Source: Thermoleptolyngbya sichuanensis A183
Lineage (GTDB): Bacteria; Cyanobacteriota; Cyanobacteriia; Elainellales; Elainellaceae
Assembly (NCBI RefSeq): GCF_013177315.1
Contig: NZ_CP053661.1
Location: forward strand, 248,001 to 312,000
DNA length: 64,000 bases
Direction: 5' to 3'
This document shows positions 61,193 to 64,000 of the stretch, in pieces (positions within the stretch are counted from its first letter, which is position 1; every line of letters begins with the position of its first letter). A program made the position numbers and the translations under genes. The notes beneath the pieces were generated by a model, which worked only from the letters and a program-made list of their open reading frames with translations, was not told where the DNA came from and did not search any database.

Positions 61193-62709
61193 CTTTAGTT
61201 TGGACTAACTGGCATCACAATAATGCTCAACAGGATGCCATAAAGAATCTGCTCAACCGTTCATAACAGTTGAACTTAAGGAATTGGATACAATCCTGCT
61301 CGCAGTTAAGCTGCTGTTGCAACCGGACTGTTCAGGGATTGTTCGGATGTCTTGCGTTTCGAGGCTCGTTTTTTGACCATCGGATAGCAGGGACGAGGAG
61401 TTGGCTTGTGCCCCTTGCCTCGTCCTGGCGATTTACCACGAGGTTTAGGCGCAGGAGCAGGGGTGCCAATCGCTGCCAAAATGCCTGCAAACGCTTGTGC
61501 GACCCGACCCGGAGTCAACGTTTCTTGCGGTGCCTGCCAGGGCAAGGGGTGGTCAGTACAGTCCTTTCGCGCTAACCACAACTGCCAACTGAGCAACGGC
61601 ATCAGGCTGCTCCACTGTTCGGTTGCCGATACAGAACTGAACTGGGGATGTGTCCAATATAGCCTCTGCTTGGCAAAGCGATACCAGTGTTCAATGGCAA
61701 AGCGACGGAGGTAGTGCAACCACAGGGTTTCTAACGGAGGCATCTGCTCACCCAGCCAAACTAACCACAAAGGAGCCAAGCGTCGCGTGCTGCTCTGTGT
61801 CTCCAGCACCTCCACGCGCAACACTTCCATTGCCCGTTTGGGGGATTTGCGGAAATGGTATGCACTCCAACGACTGACCCGCACTCGTCCCCAGTTGGGA
61901 TCATCGACTTCAACGGTTTCGACCGGGACACTCCAAGTGTCAGGGTCATTGAGTTTCATCTTATGTCCATGCTTGGCAGGTGCGCCTCGCCCTCGATACG
62001 CTGGGGGCGCGCCATAGACACATCGATTGGATGTAACCCGCAGCAGCAAGTCTGCCTCAATCCCTGCCGTTTGGTTGACAAAACTGGCATTGCCGTACCC
62101 TCGGTCGTAGATCGCCAACGGACGCACCGCTAACTGCCGAGTCACTTGTTTGAGTTGGAATGCCGCTTTACTGGCGGGTGTTTCAAAGCTGGTGATGCGC
62201 TCATGCCGCAATGGTAATGCCCAACTGCCCCTGTCTTCAGCAATCCAGGCTAAGGTACTGTAGTTTTGTCCGGCTATCGGGGCATGTCCTGTTCTGCCTG
62301 ATAAGGTGCGGTCTTTCAAACGCCTGGCAGCAGGACGGTTCCACCGACTCGCATCACCTGCCAACAACGGTTGCTGCTGAGTCGGTATCTGCTGCACCAA
62401 CAGCTTCAGCACCTTTGATCGGGGTAGGCGGCTATCGCGCAACGCTTCATAGGTGCTCGACCACTGGCGACGAAAGACAGGACTCTGCGATAGCCTCACA
62501 AACGACACGATGCACGCACTCACTAACACGGCATCCATCAGATCAAACAGGGCATCTCTGGCGTTTCCCAAGCTGGCATACAACGTTTGGCGAAATTGCT
62601 GAAGTTCGTTGAAAATCATGGGGTCAATGTTGGTTGTACTTCATTGACCTTACGGCAGTCGGTGCTTCTCATTGACTGCCTTCCTCTTCACCATTAGTCC
62701 AAACTAAAG
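61193..62709 (-). mobile_element. Insertion sequence, 1,517 bp, copy 2
   Basis: Inverted relative to the copy at 28429-29945, with the same length and termini (CTTTAGTTTGGACTAA ...). Flanked by a 7-bp direct repeat CTCTAAT. It interrupts the YkgJ-family gene. Confidence 0.95.
61306..62619 (-). CDS. IS transposase, DDE type (second copy)
   Basis: The product is identical over 437 residues to that of 28519-29832 (Asp in LLAGDASRWNRP, Asp in AIYDRGYGN, Glu in IEHWYRFAKQRL). Identity indicates recent transposition. Confidence 0.93.
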   Translation of the reverse strand: MIFNELQQFRQTLYASLGNARDALFDLMDAVLVSACIVSFVRLSQSPVFRRQWSSTYEALRDSRLPRSKVLKLLVQQIPTQQQPLLAGDASRWNRPAARRLKDRTLSGRTGHAPIAGQNYSTLAWIAEDRGSWALPLRHERITSFETPASKAAFQLKQVTRQLAVRPLAIYDRGYGNASFVNQTAGIEADLLLRVTSNRCVYGAPPAYRGRGAPAKHGHKMKLNDPDTWSVPVETVEVDDPNWGRVRVSRWSAYHFRKSPKRAMEVLRVEVLETQSSTRRLAPLWLVWLGEQMPPLETLWLHYLRRFAIEHWYRFAKQRLYWTHPQFSSVSATEQWSSLMPLLSWQLWLARKDCTDHPLPWQAPQETLTPGRVAQAFAGILAAIGTPAPAPKPRGKSPGRGKGHKPTPRPCYPMVKKRASKRKTSEQSLNSPVATAA

Positions 62710-62915
62710 CTCTAATGGCTGCAAGTGGTTGCAAAAGGCAGGGCGCTCTGGCTTGCCAAACAGCTTGCAGCGGTTATCTTCGGTCAACTGTACACAGCGT
62801 ACTCCGGCGGGTTTGCCGTTTGGCATACCCGGCAGGGGACTATTGATCGAAGGCGCGATGCAGCAGGCACCGCAGTCGGGGCGGCAGTTCATGGTGTCGA
62901 GCTTGGCGGCAAGGG

Positions 62916-64000
62916 CTAAACGGTCCTCAGCGCAGCAAGGGGCGGGTCGGGGGCGTCGGGCGGTGGGGCAGTGGGGGGGCAAATCGGAATTTCGAGGATG
63001 AACGTGGTGCCTTTGCCCAGCGTCGAGTGGCACTCCAGCGTTCCCTGGTGCTGCTGCACGATGGTCTGATAGGCAATGGAAAGCCCCAGCCCGTAGCCCT
63101 GGCCAACGCTTTTGGTGGTGAAGAAGGGGTCAAAAATCTTGGGCTGGAGGTGGGCAGGGATGCCGGGGCCCGTGTCGGCGATCGCCACGCGCACCCAGGG
63201 CTGCTCTAGGGGCGAGTGCCAGAAGGATTCGGTGGTGAGGGTGATGATCCGAGGGCGATCGCCAACGGATTCCATCGCCTCCAGCGCGTTTTTAATAATG
63301 TGGAAAAAGACCTGATTCAGCCGACTAGGAAAGCATTCCACAGGCGGCAAATCGCCATAGCAACGGCAAATTTCCACATCTGCGGGAATGGAATGCTGTA
63401 GGAGCTTAAGCGTACTTTCCAGACCCTCTTGCAGATCCACCACCTTGCGGTTTGCCTCATGCACCCGCGAGAAATTGCGAAGCGACAGCACAATTTCCCG
63501 AATTCGACTGGCTCCCGCCCGCATGGAGTCGAGAATTCGGGGCAAGTCTTCTAGCACAAAGTCTGGCTCGATTTCCTCCAGCAAGTCTCGCAGCTTTTCG
63601 GTGCTTTGGGGATAGCTGGCTTGATAAGCCGTCAGCAGCCGCAGCAGGTCTTTGACGTAGCGCTCCACGAAGGGGATATTGCCGTAGATGAAGCTGATGG
63701 GGTTGTTGATTTCGTGGGCGATCCCCGATACCAGTTGCCCCAAGCTGGACATTTTCTCGCTCTGGATCAGGTGTGCCTGGGTTTGCTGGAGATTCAGCAG
63801 GGCCTCGCTGAGGCGCTCGGCCTGGGCGGCGCTTTCCTGGGCCTGCTGGCGGGTTTTGGCGTAGAGGTGGGCCTGCTGGATCGAGATCGCAAGCTGGTCG
63901 GCGACGGCCTGGGCAAGCTTTTGGTCGTCTCGTGTCCAGTAGCGGATATGCGAACACTGGTTGAGATACAGGATGGCCTGGAGCGTGCCGTTTGCCTGGA
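62916..64000 (-). CDS. GAF-containing sensor histidine kinase (partial)
   Basis: The gene enters from the right edge of the window and its start lies outside. In order there is the end of a GAF domain ([38 protein letters not shown]), a coiled-coil linker ([20 protein letters not shown]), the phospho-acceptor His in [20 protein letters not shown], and the ATPase domain with the N box ([13 protein letters not shown]), DTGPGIP and [18 protein letters not shown] Pro-rich tail ends the protein. The signal sensed is unknown. The stop codon is at 62916-62918, 24 bases before the YkgJ start. Confidence 0.92.
   Translation of the reverse strand, partial: QANGTLQAILYLNQCSHIRYWTRDDQKLAQAVADQLAISIQQAHLYAKTRQQAQESAAQAERLSEALLNLQQTQAHLIQSEKMSSLGQLVSGIAHEINNPISFIYGNIPFVERYVKDLLRLLTAYQASYPQSTEKLRDLLEEIEPDFVLEDLPRILDSMRAGASRIREIVLSLRNFSRVHEANRKVVDLQEGLESTLKLLQHSIPADVEICRCYGDLPPVECFPSRLNQVFFHIIKNALEAMESVGDRPRIITLTTESFWHSPLEQPWVRVAIADTGPGIPAHLQPKIFDPFFTTKSVGQGYGLGLSIAYQTIVQQHQGTLECHSTLGKGTTFILEIPICPPTAPPPDAPDPPLAALRTV

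Larger units (their letters stand above)
61087..62892 (-). pseudogene. YkgJ-family cysteine-cluster protein, split by an insertion sequence
   Basis: The 5' part (62710-62892) reads [14 protein letters not shown] ... [13 protein letters not shown]; the 3' part is at 61087-61185 on the far side of the IS and reads EMCGTCREEAIAYLTALETA ... PPQR and TAG. Removing the IS and one 7-bp target copy (ATTAGAG on this strand) restores one open frame of 282 bases (93 residues). The Cys pattern fits the YkgJ/UPF0153 Fe- or Zn-binding family. With the IS the frame ends at a stop inside the IS end (LEL*). Confidence 0.92.

Overview
The window is a piece of a cyanobacterial chromosome. Palindromic GCGATCGC octamers (HIP1) occur throughout, and many genes are cyanobacterial hallmarks: ftrV, a CmpR/RbcR-type LysR regulator, crtE, a SufU-type scaffold, a low-complexity-tail membrane protein, a PP2C phosphatase with a zinc ribbon, and NMT1-type ABC transport. 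I recognise no heterocyst, rRNA or tRNA gene. The GC-rich sequence and gene content suggest a non-heterocystous, Leptolyngbya-like filamentous cyanobacterium; that placement is inference.

Layout. 1-6.8 kb: the end of gshB, then a Tat-exported lipoprotein ABC importer (binding protein, ATPase, permease), a DUF2087 protein, a cytosine-deaminase-like amidohydrolase and a Rieske oxygenase, which together look like a scavenging pathway for an N-heterocycle. 6.8-11.4 kb: a leftward pair encoding succinate-semialdehyde dehydrogenase and a ThDP enzyme of the acetolactate-synthase family that probably acts as 2-oxoglutarate decarboxylase, next to a divergent LysR regulator. 11.6-14.1 kb: folD, crtE and a DUF212/PAP2-like gene. 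14-27.9 kb: small metabolic and hypothetical genes, sufU, a 5'-truncated parvulin, a methyltransferase, a zinc-ribbon/Crp-type regulator/ferritin cluster and an acyl-adenylating enzyme. 28.4-29.9 kb: an insertion sequence. 30-48 kb: a Crp regulator, a DUF815 ATPase, an SPFH/NfeD pair, a PP2C phosphatase, ftrV, glutaminase, a ParA-like ATPase, moaA and several envelope proteins. 48.4-55.3 kb: a YqiA-type esterase, sucC/sucD homologues, a MIF-like protein, a TPR protein and purD. 55.3-64 kb: a decayed region with two broken tandem paralogues, two insertion sequences, pyrR, a lipoprotein endonuclease, a YkgJ gene cut by an insertion sequence, and a partial histidine kinase.

The sucCD homologues together with the 2-oxoglutarate decarboxylase/SSADH pair fit the cyanobacterial variant of the TCA cycle, in which 2-oxoglutarate reaches succinate without 2-oxoglutarate dehydrogenase. 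The adjacent LysR regulator belongs to a group whose members sense carbon metabolites including 2-oxoglutarate.

The most distinctive signal is the density of small mobile repeats. A 32-bp palindromic element sits in frame inside four different proteins and is read in three frames. A 90-bp hairpin element has compensatory base changes between copies. Three element types have different terminal repeats but share one C/G-rich core. Two identical 1,517-bp insertion sequences lie about 31 kb apart in opposite orientation; removing one of them with one copy of its 7-bp target duplication restores an intact YkgJ-family gene. Two tandem paralogues are dead by different routes: one lost a single base inside a HIP1 site, the other lost about 0.7 kb at an IS insertion.
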